This document shows positions 12,213-12,828 of a DNA stretch of 12,828 nucleotides, one piece after another. The notes under the pieces were generated by a model. That model had not been told where the DNA came from, did no database searches, and saw only the letters and a program-made list of their open reading frames with translations. The position numbers were made by a program, and so were the translations under genes. Where the stretch lies: contig JAFABA010000086.1 of assembly GCA_023426265.1 (NCBI GenBank), positions 1 through 12,828 on the forward strand. Direction: 5' to 3'. Origin of the DNA: Bacillota bacterium (GTDB lineage: Bacteria; Bacillota; Clostridia; Christensenellales; CAG-138). Within the stretch, counting starts at the first letter, position 1, and each line of letters starts with the position of its first letter.

Positions 12213-12828
12213 ATGACAGTACGCACCCGCTTCGCCCCAAGCCCCACGGGGTACATGCATATCGGCAACCTGCGCTCGGCGCTGTACGCTTACCTGTTCG
12301 CCCGCAAAAACAAGGGCGCATTCCTGCTGCGCATTGAGGATACCGATCAGGAACGCTATGTGGAAGGCGCGGTGGAAGTGATATATGAAACGCTCCAATC
12401 CGTGGGCATGGATTGGGACGAAGGCCCGGACAAGGGCGGCGATTACGGCCCGTATGTGCAGAGCGAGCGCAAGACACTCTATTTGCCCTATGCCGAACAG
12501 CTCATTGAAAGCGGACATGCCTACCGCTGCTTCTGCACCAAGGAAGAGCTGGAGGAGCGCCGGACGGAGGCTTCCGCGCGCGGGGAGACGTTCAAGTACG
12601 ACAAGCACTGCCAGCATTTAAGCAAGGATGAAATCCAGGCGAAGCTGGACGCAGGCGTTCCCTGCGTTATCCGCCAGAACGTGCCCGAAGAAGGGACAAC
12701 CACGTTCCACGATCTGCTGTTTGGCAGCATCACGGTGGAAAACAGCACGCTGGACGATAATGTACTCATAAAAGCGGATGGCATGCCGACCTATAACTTT
12801 GCAAATGTGGTGGATGACCACCTCATGG
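12213..12828 (+). CDS. gltX: Glutamyl-tRNA synthetase, N-terminal 205 residues
   Basis: The catalytic domain of a class I synthetase that attaches glutamate to tRNA-Glu is present; the rest is beyond the right edge. RFAPSPTGYMHIGNLRSA (6-23) holds the HIGH motif in the form HIGN, followed by LLRIEDTDQERY (38-49). C106, C108, C133 and H135 have the spacing C-x-C-x24-C-x-H of the zinc site described for E. coli GluRS, so zinc binding is likely. The start is the ATG at 12213, with AAAAGGAG nine bases upstream. The KMSKS motif and the anticodon-binding domain are not in view, so it cannot be said whether the enzyme also charges tRNA-Gln. With glnS next door, a discriminating enzyme would be expected. 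Confidence 0.96.
   Translation, partial: MTVRTRFAPSPTGYMHIGNLRSALYAYLFARKNKGAFLLRIEDTDQERYVEGAVEVIYETLQSVGMDWDEGPDKGGDYGPYVQSERKTLYLPYAEQLIESGHAYRCFCTKEELEERRTEASARGETFKYDKHCQHLSKDEIQAKLDAGVPCVIRQNVPEEGTTTFHDLLFGSITVENSTLDDNVLIKADGMPTYNFANVVDDHLM

Overview
The window looks like chromosomal DNA of an anaerobic, moderately GC-rich Firmicute (Clostridia-like). Reasons: strong AGGAGG-type ribosome binding sites, consensus sigma-A promoters, a complete F-type ATP synthase operon in the Firmicutes order with a small atpI-like gene first, a water-forming type NADH oxidase, and glnS next to gltX. The lineage is inferred from style; I cannot name a species. No rRNA, tRNA, CRISPR, transposase or phage gene is visible.

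Layout. (1) 1-1552, minus strand: a two-gene operon with a TetR-family repressor and, overlapping it by ATGA, a ketopantoate-reductase-like dehydrogenase that runs off the left edge. Its promoter is near-perfect (TTGACA, 17 bp, TATAAT), and a perfect 9-3-9 palindrome overlaps the -10 box, so autoregulation is likely. (2) 1576-8044, minus strand: the ATP synthase operon, promoter at 8017-8044, then atpI-like, atpB, atpE, atpF, atpH, atpA, atpG, atpD, atpC and a strong intrinsic terminator at 1576-1602. The genes are packed with 0-31 bp gaps or short overlaps. (3) 8174-8589, plus strand, divergent from atp: a 100-residue acidic protein of unknown function with its own terminator. (4) 8557-8751: a gap between convergent genes filled with four consecutive hairpins. 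(5) 8752-10086, minus strand: NADH oxidase, with a possible Rex (NADH sensor) operator in its upstream region. (6) 10324-12828, plus strand: promoter, glnS, a gap with three strong inverted repeats, and the first 205 codons of gltX.

The most unusual part is the ATP synthase. AtpH (delta) is only 75 residues and corresponds to the C-terminal domain alone; the domain that normally caps the alpha subunits is missing, and there is no room for it between atpF and atpA. Subunit a has about 75 extra N-terminal residues with two predicted membrane helices. Subunit c keeps most of the sodium-site residues of the Ilyobacter ring but has Met in place of the key Gln. Together these suggest a divergent stator and ion channel in an otherwise canonical enzyme. 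The redox-linked nox and the direct GlnRS route, rather than only the GatCAB transamidation route usual in Firmicutes, are secondary points of interest.
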